This document shows, piece after piece, positions 10,914-20,280 of a DNA stretch of 64,000 nucleotides. The stretch is from positions 1,860,001 to 1,924,000 of the forward strand of contig JAWHQI010000068.1 of assembly GCA_033032865.1 (NCBI GenBank). Direction: 5' to 3'. The notes under the pieces were generated by a model that was not told the DNA's origin, did not search any database, and worked only from the letters and a program-made list of their open reading frames with translations. A program made the translations under genes and the position numbers. The stretch is from Dactylorhiza incarnata. Lineage: Eukaryota; Streptophyta; Magnoliopsida; Asparagales; Orchidaceae. How positions within the stretch are numbered: position 1 is the stretch's first letter; every line of letters starts with the position of its first letter.

Positions 10914-12000
10914 TGTTGGAACATGGTCTTCAGCATCTCCTAGGTTTGAGAATAACAAATCCTATGTGTATTTGATCTTGCGTGTTTAAGTGTGCAGGAA
11001 ACAAAGTCCATATGACTCAAGGATTACATAAGAAGGGTGCCCCCAAATTTAAGCCAACAAATCCAATATGCCCACTAGCGTCGGCGGTAGCACCTAACGC
11101 CCAGCGCTAGCGATGATCAGCGTAATTCCGGAGCACATATAGAAGGAGCTAGCACTTGGCAGTAGCGGATAGCGCAGGCGGTAGCGCGGAGCTCGGAAGG
11201 CAAGAGAGAAATGTTTCCTTGGATTGAAGATTCCCACGCGCATAATAATGCCAAATATGGGATAACACCGGTGGTAGCGCTAGCGCAGGCGCTAGTACTG
11301 AGGCTTTAAAAATGACCCCTCTTCTCTTGTTTCATTCACACATCAGAGAGAGAGATTGAGTGCTAGAATTCCAGAGGCTGTTTTGGCAGAAAGTTGATGT
11401 CCTACCAAAGATCTGTGGATTTCTGAAGGAGAATCTCTTCACGCCGAATCTAAACGACGTCCGCTTCTACAACGCTTATTCTATAGCGGATCTTCGTCTC
11501 CAACTTCAGAAGTTCTTCAAGAGGGTGTTTTTATTATTATCATTTCATATTTCTTGTAAATCGTTAGAGAATTCACCTCGTGTTGCCGACTATATCTGGG
11601 TAGGACTTAGGGCAGAAACTCGCCTCGTGTTGGCGACTAGATCTAGGTTAGGTCTAGGGGGTGCTCAAGGCCATATCCAGGGTTGGATTGGCTAGAGCGG
11701 CTTGAGGCCGAATCCGGGGAAGGATAGGCTAGGGCCACCGGTTCATGGGGATGCGAGTCGGGATAGAAAACAAAAAGAGTTTACTACTATTTGCCACAGA
11801 TTTCTAGCGTTATAGGAATCAACTTTTGTAAAACCTTTATTTCATATTAATAAAATATGTCTCCACTTTATTTTAATTGCTTTGTTTCATTTCTCACTTT
11901 TTTATTCACGCATTATTTCAAAGAAAATCAAAATATAACTTAAGTTTTAAAAACCCTTATTCACCCCCCCCCCCCTCTAAGGGCGCCTACCGATCCAACA
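10914..12000 (+). repeat. Copia-3 5' LTR
   Basis: It starts TGTTGGAACATGG and ends GATCCAACA. Its word array lies at 11079-11302, upstream of a TTTAAAAA box near 11309. The R/U5 part carries ATTCACCCC with a run of 12 C at 11964-11975 just before the end, longer than in its relatives (7 in copia-2). Confidence 0.9.
11079..11302. repeat. Copia-3 LTR word array (CTAGCG...GGCGGTAGC)
   Basis: Three clusters (11079-11112, 11150-11200, 11266-11300) hold CTAGCGTCGGCGGTAGC, GATAGCGCAGGCGGTAGCG and GCTAGCGCAGGCGCTAG. They are the copia-2 word with small changes and lie directly upstream of the likely TATA box. Confidence 0.8.
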
Positions 12001-12002
12001 AG

Positions 12003-12014
12003 TGGTATCAGAGC
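12003..12014 (+). promoter_or_regulatory. Primer-binding site, tRNA-iMet type
   Basis: TGGTATCAGAGC, two bases after the LTR end, is the standard copia primer site complementary to the 3' end of initiator Met tRNA. Confidence 0.9.
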
Positions 12015-12048
12015 GGTTTTATTCCAATCGGCTTAACAACCGAGAATA

Positions 12049-13516
12049 ATGGCGTCTCATGATCTTGCTTCTATTAGTGCGGTAAATTTTTTTGAAGAAG
12101 AAAAATCTCTTAAACCACCTTTATTCGAAGGGAGAAATTATAAAGGGTGGAAATTTTAAATGGAAAGGTTTATTAAAAATTTAGATATCAATGCATGGGA
12201 TATATCAATAGTTAGACCAGCGGATGAATCAAATAAATAGGAACGTCATCTAAATGCAAAAGCTTTAAATAGTATTTTCTGTGCTTTATCTCAAGAAATT
12301 TCAAAATTAATATATTATTTTTTTAGTGCATACAAAGTATGGAAATTTCTTGAAGAAATGTATGATTCTCCATCTACAGGTATGAAACAAATGCAAGAAG
12401 TGGAGAACATACAAAATTGCTCAAATGATCAAGAAAGCTCCTCTCATGATGGATCAATGGAGTGCACATCAAATGGAAAAGAAGAAATCCCATCTTTGCA
12501 AGAGGAATGCCAAATAGATGAAGACAACAAAGAAAATTCGTGCTCAAATCTCACAGCATCCAAAAGCACTCTAAGGAAATCAAATCCTCTTATTATTTGC
12601 AATTCTATTTCTACTTTACAATTGCCACAAATTACAAAGGGCAAAATTAAGAAATCAAAAAATGCGAATTACAAATTGCACTTTGAAAATAAAAATTTAA
12701 AAGCAAGAGTTAAAGTAGAATCAAATTCGGATTTATCTAGCTTTACCCATGTCACTTCAACTGAAAATACAAAACCTTGTTTTGATTGTAATTATATTAA
12801 AGAAAAATTTAAGGAACTTGAAAATGAATTTATTTGTGTAAAAGAACATAATGAAAAATTATTTTTTAGAAAATTCATCTTTGAAAAGTGATTGTGCTAC
12901 GTGCCAAAATTATAAAACTGAAATCAAAGAGATGGACGAAATATTTGAGGAATTTGGAAACGACTATCAAAATCATATTGACTCTATTATTTCCACTCTT
13001 AAAAATAGCACAATAGTTTATAATAAAGCTAGGCATAATTTAAAGATTAAGAATGATGAATTAAAATCGAAAATCAACGTGCTTATGAAAATTATTAATA
13101 AAAATTCACAATATCAAGAACTATCTAAAAACATGTCGAATATGAATATGAACATGAATATTTTAACTAAACCAAATTATGGAAATAAGAAACACAACGG
13201 ATTTGTAAATCAAAGTCAAAATCACCACTATTTCCAAATTCATGTTTATCTAAACTTAACAACAACATTACAAAAATTTCCTAATCATTATAATCATAAT
13301 CATTAATATAAAGATTATCACAATGGAAATTTGACATATAAGAATAACATTCAACCAAAGTTTGAATGGAGACCCAAAATTAAAAATGAAACACTAACTT
13401 CACATGAAAGGACCCATTCATCAATAACTACCCACAAACCTACACGTTATATTTGGGTACCCAAAGGAACTACCACACTTGGTCCCCTTTGGATACCTAA
13501 ATCTCTTATTCACTAG
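12049..13516 (+). pseudogene. Copia-3 gag remnant
   Basis: The ATG at 12049 sits 49 bases past the LTR, as in copia-2, and begins MASHDLASIS. The capsid part (PPLFEGRNYKGWKF) has stops near 12160 and 12238. From 12358 an open frame covers the polar, coiled-coil second half, including CFDCNYIKEKFKELENEF, which matches the position of a Cys-pair coil in copia-2 gag. A frameshift near 12880 leads to the last part, ending RYIWVPKGTTTLGP near 13450-13490, the counterpart of copia-2 KQIWVPKKST. No intact zinc knuckle is seen. The frame stops where protease should start, so pol was lost. Confidence 0.75.
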
Positions 13517-13529
13517 GTATCACCAAATG

Positions 13530-13580
13530 CATGAAGTAGAAAATTTTCAAAAATGAAATATACAAATTTTCTACTTCATG
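13530..13580. repeat. Perfect 17-base hairpin
   Basis: CATGAAGTAGAAAATTT (13530-13546) and its exact reverse complement (13564-13580) enclose a 17-base loop, right after the gag remnant and at the junction with the antisense segment. It could be a deletion scar, a small palindrome or an RNA hairpin. Confidence 0.8.
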
Positions 13581-14098
13581 ATATGTTTTATTGTCCTTTT
13601 ACTTTTCTTAATGTTTTTCTTGTCTCATTTTGCTATCATGGTATGGTCATCATATAGACACAAGACTTTATCACTTAAAGATTTATAAATAAAATTACCA
13701 AATTGTAAAGTCATTTCTAAAGACCAATCTTTTCTTCCTAAACTCATTACATATCTATATATCATATATCACCAACATAAACTGAATTCAAAAGTTTTCA
13801 TGTGATATGATTTTAAACACATACTACTTTATAGGATTTTAAATTTGCTTAAACATCTCCACCTCATATGAACTCAAATTTATAAATAAAACGTAAAAAA
13901 AAATCTTCAAAAAACTACCAAAGAAGGACCAGATAAAAAGAGTCAAACATCCAAAAACAAGAAAATTAAACATTACAGATAGCTCCAGCACTAGCGGGTA
14001 GCGCCAGCTCTAGCTGACAGTAACCAAGAACATAGGTTCAAATTCTTGCATTATTACAAAACTCAAAACTTAGTTCCCCTAAGGATATTCCTACTTCT
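13581..14098. other. Copia-3 noncoding spacer with one word copy
   Basis: The spacer is AT-rich with no coding signal, except CACTAGCGGGTAGCGCCAGC at 13989-14008, a copy of the LTR word. This copy lies about 80 bases past the stop codon of the minus-strand gene. Confidence 0.6.
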
Positions 14099-15157
14099 CT
14101 ACTCTGCCTCGTCTATCTCCTCCACACTAGCACTTGGAGATCATCTTCTGCGACTCCTCTGAATCGAACGACACGTAGGATCCTGTACTGGGCTATCCCA
14201 TTCTCTTCGCTCCGGTGTAGATGGATTTAGCTTTAATGCCTTGATCATGAACTTCATCATCTTCTTTATACCAGAAACATCTTTCTCCACTCTCGTCATC
14301 CGCTCTCCCATTTCTTCTCAAAAAGATTCAAATGAATCATCTCGAGCCCCTCGGGATGATGCTCCTCGTCGGAGTGGTGGTCGAGTAGATGTTGATTGCT
14401 CATCCGGGAGGGATGTAGCTCATAGGTGTGAGGTACTATATATTGGAGGAAAGCAATCTATCTAGTAAAAACCAATCTCAATAGAAGGGTACCTATGAAG
14501 AATAACCCTCTATATTATGCCACTGAGCAGAAGGTTGTTGTATCTCTGACGAGAAGGATCCCGTAACCTGTATGTATATCTGATCAATGAAAGCAACAAG
14601 TCTGTTACATCGAATCTCTCCTCCTCAAGAATAAAATACGAGATAATACTAAGATGTGTAGTAATCTTTGTCGTGTCGCCCAATTTCAGCATGATAGTGT
14701 GGCGTAAAATGTCCTATACTATAAGGGCATCAACTGTAAGTGAACCCACCATTTCGATCAAACTCCTGCATTCCCTGTGGTGGAGTACCATATTTAGATT
14801 AATTCAATCCCTATCAACTCAAAACCTTTCAACCACATCCAACTTATTTGGATGCTCGGTCAACCCAAACATCTCCCTCAAGTCATCATGAGTAATAGTA
14901 ACAACTTGTCACTGCACCCGAGCCGCACTCCTCCACCCAGATCAGTCTGTGATGGGTCATCCAAGTGTGTATAGAACTCTCATACTAACTTCGATGAAAA
15001 CCCTTCCGAAAGAAACACATTCAACACTTCAGAGGTTGCGAAGAGTTGTATGATGTGGTGATGTCGAGGCATGTCAAACTCCACAAAATATGGTACACCT
15101 ACTACTGCAGCCTCCACGGCCAACTCTACACTTTTCTTGCCTCTTGAACCAGGATCC
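14099..15157 (-). pseudogene. Antisense accessory gene in copia-3 (plant transposon-protein type)
   Basis: Read on the minus strand, the frame starts ATG at 15157 (MDPGSRGKKS) and ends at a TAG at 14099-14101, about 350 codons with several stops and a frameshift near 14920. Readable parts are LSEGFSSKLV and EFYTHLDD, then VVTITHDDLREMFGLTEHP, then LRHTIMLKLGDTTK through LLLSLIRYTY, and a charged C-terminal coil GERMTRVEKDVSGIKKMMK. This layout is that of the putative plant transposon protein domain genes carried by many plant retroelements; that family match is from memory and unverified. The layout resembles the extra gene of the SIRE element (19261-21773). Function is unknown. Word copies flank it on both sides. 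Confidence 0.55.
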
Positions 15158-15197
15158 ATCTACAACATTATAACAGAAATTAAAATTATGCAAAATT

Positions 15198-15260
15198 CAC
15201 TAGCGTCAGCGCTAGCACTAGCACCCGGCACTAGCACTAGCACCCGACACTAGCACTAGC
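15198..15260. repeat. Word cluster upstream of the antisense gene
   Basis: CTAGCGTCAGCGCTAGC is followed by repeated CACTAGCACTAGCACCCG. It lies about 40 bases upstream of the minus-strand ATG at 15157 and abuts the LTR remnant at 15260. By position it may be the residual U3 array of the deleted 3' LTR, or the leader of the antisense gene. Confidence 0.75.
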
Positions 15261-15554
15261 TTGAGGCCGAATCCGGGGAAGGACAGGCTAGGGCCACCAG
15301 TTCATGGGGATGCGAGTCAGGATAGAAAACAAAAAGAGTTTACTACTATTCGCCACAGATTTCTAGCGTTATAGAAATCAACTTTTGTAAAACCTTTATT
15401 TCACATTAATAAAATATGTCTCCACTTTATTTTAATTGCTTTATTTGATTTCTCACTTTCCTATTCACGCATTATTTCAAAGAAAATCAAAATATATCTT
15501 AAGTTTTATGAACCCTTATTCACCCCCCCTATAAGGGCGCCTATAGATCCAACA
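15260..15554 (+). repeat. Copia-3 3' LTR remnant (R/U5 only)
   Basis: It matches 11701-12000 of the 5' LTR from CTTGAGGCCGAATCCGGGG to GATCCAACA with few differences. It is followed by the gttag duplication. Everything upstream in the LTR is missing. Confidence 0.85.
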
Positions 15555-16359
15555 GTTAGGAGAGGTTCTTATCAAGGAGGTCTGGGGATCGAGCCCCAGC
15601 CTCAATAACCCGCCGCGCTGAGAATAGGCGCGGAGACGTGTTGGGGTGCCTGGACTGCAGTCCTTTTGGCAGGCATGCTTGGCCATGGTCCGCTAGCTGG
15701 TGTGATGCCACGGGGTGCGTTCGGGGCCCCAACATCCTGCATCATACAGACTCAGTTTCCTGTGTATGGGATTAAACCTTATAGCTTTCTATATAATTTT
15801 CGTTAACTTTCTCAGTGAGGGGTAATGCTTCTTCCTCACTATCTTTAGTAATTTGGCTGGATGTAAAAGTTCTCTTAATGGTTATGGGCGGCAAATATCA
15901 GTCTTTCTCCTTGATGACCCTTTTTTCATGAGACTTAGTTATGTTAGGCTCTCCTGTTAATTGTTCTCTTCAAGCAGCAGTAGTCCTCATTGGCTTGTTT
16001 TGCTGAGTGACTGAAGGACCTTCTTCTCAGTCCTCTTCTTATTTCTTGTATGCATAGCCTATTGAGTTTAGGCTAGTGACTGTTGCTTTTCCTTATGGAT
16101 TTTGTTTGGCATTCTTGATTCTTGCTGTCATTCCCTTGAATGTAGATAGTTTCTATATTTACATGTTTAGTTATGGTGTAGGTATTCTGTTAAGACTTCA
16201 CTTGGTGTAGAAAAGATTACTCTTCTTAAGAGTGTTTGATTATATCTTCTGAAGCTTTTTCATGTGTTTTAAAGTTGAGTTTGAGATCTGGTGGAATGTT
16301 TTGGTGGTTGGAAGAAATTTTGTGAAAATCTCAAGTTAAAATCGGCATCCCGTCCCATT

Positions 16360-16555
16360 GATCGAGTTTGTTGATCTTTTAAGTTAGAATTGATGGGGCC
16401 TCCCATCGATCTAGCTCCCATCTCATCGATCGGGCTCCCGTCCCGTCAATCGGACCCTCTTCCAGCCAATTTTTTCTGTGAAGCTTCCTGTCGACTTTTG
16501 TTAAGTCTTCCCGTCGACTTTTGATAGGCCTTTCTATCGATTTAATCGCATATAT
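16360..16555. repeat. Second block of chromovirus words
   Basis: CCCATCGATC, CTCATCGATCGGGCTCCC, CCCGTCAATCGG and CCCGTCGACTTTTG repeat here with loose spacing. They are variants of the 9948-10145 words, more diverged. Confidence 0.7.
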
Positions 16556-16990
16556 CGAATTGTTTCATGAATAATTTAAGTCTATTTTGCCAAGGTGTTC
16601 TCGGGTATCATAAATTATGATGTTGAGCGTTTTGAGTTCATTTGCTGAGACTTTAGATGAAGTTATGTTTTATTTGTCGGGATCACCCCAATATTCGATT
16701 GGATCATCTTGATCCAGTTTATTTAGTGTTCAGTTTGCATTTTGAGGCTCCCACCCATTTCAATTGGGACTAATAAGATTGTTTCCTCATGTAATCCAAG
16801 TTTATTTTCCCTTGTCTTGTGCATGATATATGGTTGATCAAGTGGTTGTTGTCTGAATGGTTAAGATAAGTGAAAACATGGGTTTCTTTCTGTTGGAATT
16901 TTATTCCTTCATGATTCATGTATAACCCTCCATGAATGGCAAACCAAAAATGTTGCTGATAAGTATAAATTGAAATGATATCATTTATTA

Positions 16991-17290
16991 ATATACTGGA
17001 GAGTGGGTGGATTTATCAGGCCCCACCATAGTGGCCTTATATACTAGAGAGTAGGTGGATTTCTGAGGCCCCCACCATAGTGGCTTCTTTTATACTGTAG
17101 AGTGGGTGGATTTATCAGGCCCACACTACAGTGGCTTCTTTTATACTGGAGAGTGGGTGGATTTATCAGGCCCCCACCATAGTGGATTCTTTTATACTAG
17201 AGAGTGGGTGGATTTATCAGGCCCCCGCCACACTGGCTTCTTCGTAGACTGGAGTGTGGGTGGATATATCAGGCCCCCACCACAGTGGAT
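16991..17290. repeat. Minisatellite, about 55-base unit, six copies
   Basis: The unit is TATACTGGAGAGTGGGTGGA followed by TTTATCAGGCCCCCACCATA and GTGGCTTCTT. Six copies differ by substitutions and small indels. An open frame across it only reflects the repeat. Confidence 0.9.
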
Positions 17291-17595
17291 AATGATGGAT
17301 TTGTTCTGAACTAGAAGGATGGGTAATGGGAATAATGTGGTCCTCAATCACAGTTCTTTTAGTAGTGGTTGGCAGGAAAATGAGGCCACCACCACGGCGC
17401 CTTTTTATACTCTTAGGCTGCGATTACCCTTATACAGGAACTTTCTTTACTTGATGCCTCCATTTATGGGCTTGCTTTCATGTGTTCTTGTGGACTTGAA
17501 TCTATGTTTACTCTTGGCCAGTTATAAATCCTGTTGCGTAATAGCTTTCATTCTTATACTTGTCGTTACTTGCTCCCATTTAGGCTGAGACACTC

Positions 17596-19068
17596 TGAAA
17601 GAAATCGTTGTCTACCTAAATCACCTAAAGGGGGGTGAATAGGTGATCTCTACTGCTATTGCGGAATAAAAATTAAGTGCACACACAACAAGAGAAATCA
17701 CAGCACAGAGACACAAGATTTATAGAGGTTCCCCAAGGTGGGTACTCCTCTCTCCCGCTTCGCCTATCTAGCACTACGGCCTAGCGTCGGCAACTTCGCC
17801 AAAACTCGGATTTATCAACAAATCCTACACTCGGAGACAACGGCTCCTATAAACACAGAGATTAACTCCTACAACTCGGAGTAAACAACTCCTACAAAAT
17901 AACTCGAAGAAAAAAAATCTCCTACAGGAATCAAACAGAGTTTGAAATAAAATACTTTTATTAAATCTCAACAGAGATTAACTTCAGATCTTGGAAAAAC
18001 TGAGTCTTCTTCTTCCCTGAGAACGAAAGCTTGGATCTTCAAAGATTTGGAAGAGAGAAAGCTCGGCAAACCTGATCTGAATAGGACTTTTGATTTTCTT
18101 GAAAAGATCTTCAAAAATATGGAGCAGCAGATAAATCAAAAGCCTTCTTATCTGAGAAATCTCTAACAGCACTGAAGAACGAGTCTTGAGGGCGCATAAG
18201 TTAGATCTCAGAAGAACTTGTTCAGCGAGCAAGGATGAAGACGGCTGGGTTCTTCTCTTTTTATCGGGTTGAATAATGATTGTTGTGTGCCCTAAAAATA
18301 AAAGACTATTTATAAGAAGAACTCCAACGGCTAGAGCGACAGACAAGGAATGATCGACATGTGTGCTGCACATGGCGGCCAACCCTAATTTTCAAAAACG
18401 AAACATATTTTTGAAATCCGTCTGTCCGTCATTCGTCGAGACTTCACATGAACACTCGGCGAATTGACTTAGCCAATAAAAAGACTGATCAAAGGTTTGA
18501 AAACCATCTCTGTTTTCATTCGTCGGAATTCGTCGGGAGTTCTCGAGAACTTTCGACGAATTGACTTAGCCGCACAAATTCCTTCACAAAGCTGCCTTTT
18601 TGACTTCTGTCAGCATTCGTCGATATTCGTCTGGATTTCACGAGAACATTCGACGAATGGACTTGGCCGCAGAACTTTCTTCTTCAAACTGGAAATTTGG
18701 CTTCTGTCAGGATTCGTCGGGAGTCATCGGGACTTCACGTGACATCTCGACGAATTGACTGAGCAAAAATTCCTTTTCTTCTGAAAATCTGCTCCATTCC
18801 TCAAACTTGAAAGCCTTCAGTTGTGAGAATATAAAGTGCACCCCAAAAGAGAGATTACACATGGACCAACACTTTGTTCTATACAATGAGGGATTACATT
18901 GTCTAGGACTGTGTTTGGTGATCCATTGCAACCTGACTTTGGTGTGCACTTAGCATTATGACCTGTGACAACACATCTAAAGAGAGTTCATCAAATACAT
19001 ACTCCATTCAATTTAGTTCACTAGGGGACACCTTCAAATCCAGGTGATTGTGGATACAATACCCAACA
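17596..19068 (-). repeat. SIRE 3' LTR
   Basis: The plus-strand ends are TGAAAGAAATCG and ATACCCAACA. The minus-strand TATAAATA lies at 18307-18314. The word array lies at 18420-18765, upstream of it. The U5 end carries a run of six C on the minus strand (17630-17635). Confidence 0.92.
18420..18765. repeat. SIRE LTR word array (ATTCGTCG...CGACGAAT)
   Basis: Four blocks of about 90 bases repeat the pattern CATTCGTCG(GG)A...ACTTC or GTTC, then ACGAGAAC and TTCGACGAATTGACTTAGC or a variant. The outer words ATTCGTCG and CGACGAAT are inverted repeats of each other. The same array is at 38905-39238 in the other LTR. Confidence 0.88.
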
Positions 19069-19080
19069 ATCTCCCCCTAT
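19069..19080 (-). promoter_or_regulatory. SIRE polypurine tract
   Basis: On the minus strand ATAGGGGGAGAT directly abuts the 3' LTR start TGTTGGGT. This is the expected plus-strand DNA primer. Confidence 0.88.
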
Positions 19081-19260
19081 TTGAAGATGTCATAACCCTA
19101 TGCACTAAGTTGAATTGCACAGAATGTATAATTGAATAAAAAGCAGCACAACCAGGCAGTAATAATTAAAGAGAGAATCAATGTTTATCCAAACACAAAA
19201 ATATATCTATATATATAAACAAAGAAAAACAACATGATTCCAGAGCAGCTCAGCTCATGC

Positions 19261-20280
19261 TTAATCCTTGCCTTTCTGTTTTCCAAATATTCTTTCCACT
19301 GCCTCAGCTTTCTTCTTCTGTTCAGATTCCATTCTCTCAAAGAATGCCTTTGGCTTAGGCCAATATCTATCAGGAGCAGTCTCTTTAGATCCACCTGTCT
19401 TGAAATGAATTCTCCTTTTAGTTGTCCTTTTCTTGAACTTATCCCATTCCTCCTGACTGTAATGTTTACTGACACTTTCATTTTGCTTACTAACAAGGTT
19501 GAAAGCTGTAAGAATGATATTTTTTGAAGTGGGACTCCAGCTTTCTTGGAAAATTCTTGGAGGAGGCACATCATGGAATTCTCTGATCTTCTTGAGAGGA
19601 TTAGACCTTTTTGCAGAAGGTTTATCACCAAAGATCTTCCTTTTTAAAGATTTTTCAGAAGATTCAGGAGCTTTGGAGCTTTCAAGCACTGGATCATCCC
19701 AGAACTCTTGGTAGGTGGAGACTGGAAAATCTGCTTCAGCAAAATCAGAATCCTCAACAGGAATTTGAGAAGAACTTAGAGCTGGAGCACTGGAAGAGGG
19801 AACATCTGACTCTTTATTCATAACAGAGAATCCAAGCATACCTGCAACCTCCTTGAACAGCCAACTTGTAGATTCATGAGTGTACCAATTTACATCTACA
19901 ACATTTTGTAATATGTTCTCCTTAAGCTCTTGCATCTTGGAAAATACATTTCCATCCAAATCATTCACTCTACCAGCACTTTCTTCTATTTTAGACACAA
20001 TACTCTCCTCCCCTTTTATGACATCTTCATGTAGGAGGGTATAGAGTTTGTCCATTTGTCTTTCAACTTGATCATCCAGAAAAGTAAGCCCTTGATCATG
20101 AGAAGCTCTGAGAGCTGTTTGACCAGAATTCAGATGAAGAACATCTTCACCAACCTGATGCAAGTTCTTTAGAGCATGCCCAACTGCCTTATTGGTGTGG
20201 TCCAATGCTTTTCCTGCTTTTGTCATCCAGGATTCTTGATCACTCTTGAATTTGCCCATTTCATGTCTTATCTGAGGCAT
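19261..20280 (-). CDS. SIRE extra gene, C-terminal half (coiled-coil protein)
   Basis: This 339-residue frame continues the gene at 20268-21773 after a frameshift; the frames overlap by 13 bases. It begins MPQIRHEMGKFKSDQESWM and continues with long amphipathic helices (LTFLDDQVERQMDKLYTL, IEESAGRVNDLDGNVFSKM), typical of a coiled coil. A polar middle rich in Ser and Pro follows, then a basic tail (KKRTTKRRIHFKTGG, ending KQKGKD). No membrane segment or signal peptide is visible, so the usual label env-like describes position, not function. It ends about 190 bases before the polypurine tract. Confidence 0.7.
   Translation of the reverse strand: MPQIRHEMGKFKSDQESWMTKAGKALDHTNKAVGHALKNLHQVGEDVLHLNSGQTALRASHDQGLTFLDDQVERQMDKLYTLLHEDVIKGEESIVSKIEESAGRVNDLDGNVFSKMQELKENILQNVVDVNWYTHESTSWLFKEVAGMLGFSVMNKESDVPSSSAPALSSSQIPVEDSDFAEADFPVSTYQEFWDDPVLESSKAPESSEKSLKRKIFGDKPSAKRSNPLKKIREFHDVPPPRIFQESWSPTSKNIILTAFNLVSKQNESVSKHYSQEEWDKFKKRTTKRRIHFKTGGSKETAPDRYWPKPKAFFERMESEQKKKAEAVERIFGKQKGKD

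Larger units (their letters stand above)
10914..15554 (+). mobile_element. Copia-3: non-autonomous copia element with an antisense gene
   Basis: A full 5' LTR (10914-12000), a primer-binding site, a decayed gag (12049-13516) and the last 295 bases of a 3' LTR (15260-15554) are present, bounded by a perfect gttag duplication. No pol domain is found. Between gag and the LTR remnant lies a minus-strand gene (14099-15157) flanked by copies of the LTR word. LTR sequence and the 49-base distance from LTR end to gag start tie it to copia-2. The loss of U3 at the 3' side must have come after insertion or by deletion, because the right-hand duplication is intact. Confidence 0.8.
10479..15744. mobile_element. 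Inverted/tandem SINE-like repeat cluster with tacag duplication
   Basis: The cluster starts TGATGCAGG and ends CCTGCATCA. It is flanked by tacag at 10474-10478 and 15745-15749. It contains one inverted copy (A) and two tandem copies (B and C) of one unit; the rest is copia-3, which landed in the unit junction. Before copia-3 arrived it was about 620 bases long. The TG...CA ends and 5-base duplication could suggest an LTR, but the ends are inverted rather than direct repeats. A fold-back element and a rearranged SINE are both possible. Confidence 0.5.
10885..15744 (+). repeat. Unit C, second tandem copy, split by copia-3
   Basis: The head GCAGGTCAGTTGGTGATAAG lies at 10885-10904. The body resumes at 15555 after copia-3 and runs to CCTGCATCA at 15744, including GGGGATCGAGCCCC near 15585. 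The gttag at 10909-10913 and 15555-15559 is the copia-3 target duplication. C is a full second copy of the B unit in the same direction. Confidence 0.7.
15750..17595 (+). mobile_element. Chromovirus LTR, second piece
   Basis: This continues the LTR broken at 10478 and is noncoding. It carries a second block of TCGATCGATGGG-type words (16360-16555) and a separate minisatellite (16991-17290). It ends at the SIRE insertion site cactc (17591-17595). Confidence 0.55.

Noticed and set aside
11360..11695. 111-residue plus-strand frame in the copia-3 LTR
   Set aside because: Lies downstream of the LTR TATA box within R/U5, has no known domain, and the equivalent frame is not kept in copia-2.
17106..17309. 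Repetitive peptide (WVDLSGPHHSGFF units) as a possible gene
   Set aside because: It is the translation of a 55-base minisatellite inside the chromovirus LTR.
17984..18382. 132-residue minus-strand frame in the SIRE LTR, also present as a 131-residue frame at 38469-38864
   Set aside because: Its presence in both LTRs only reflects LTR duplication; it starts upstream of the TATA box and has no recognisable domain.
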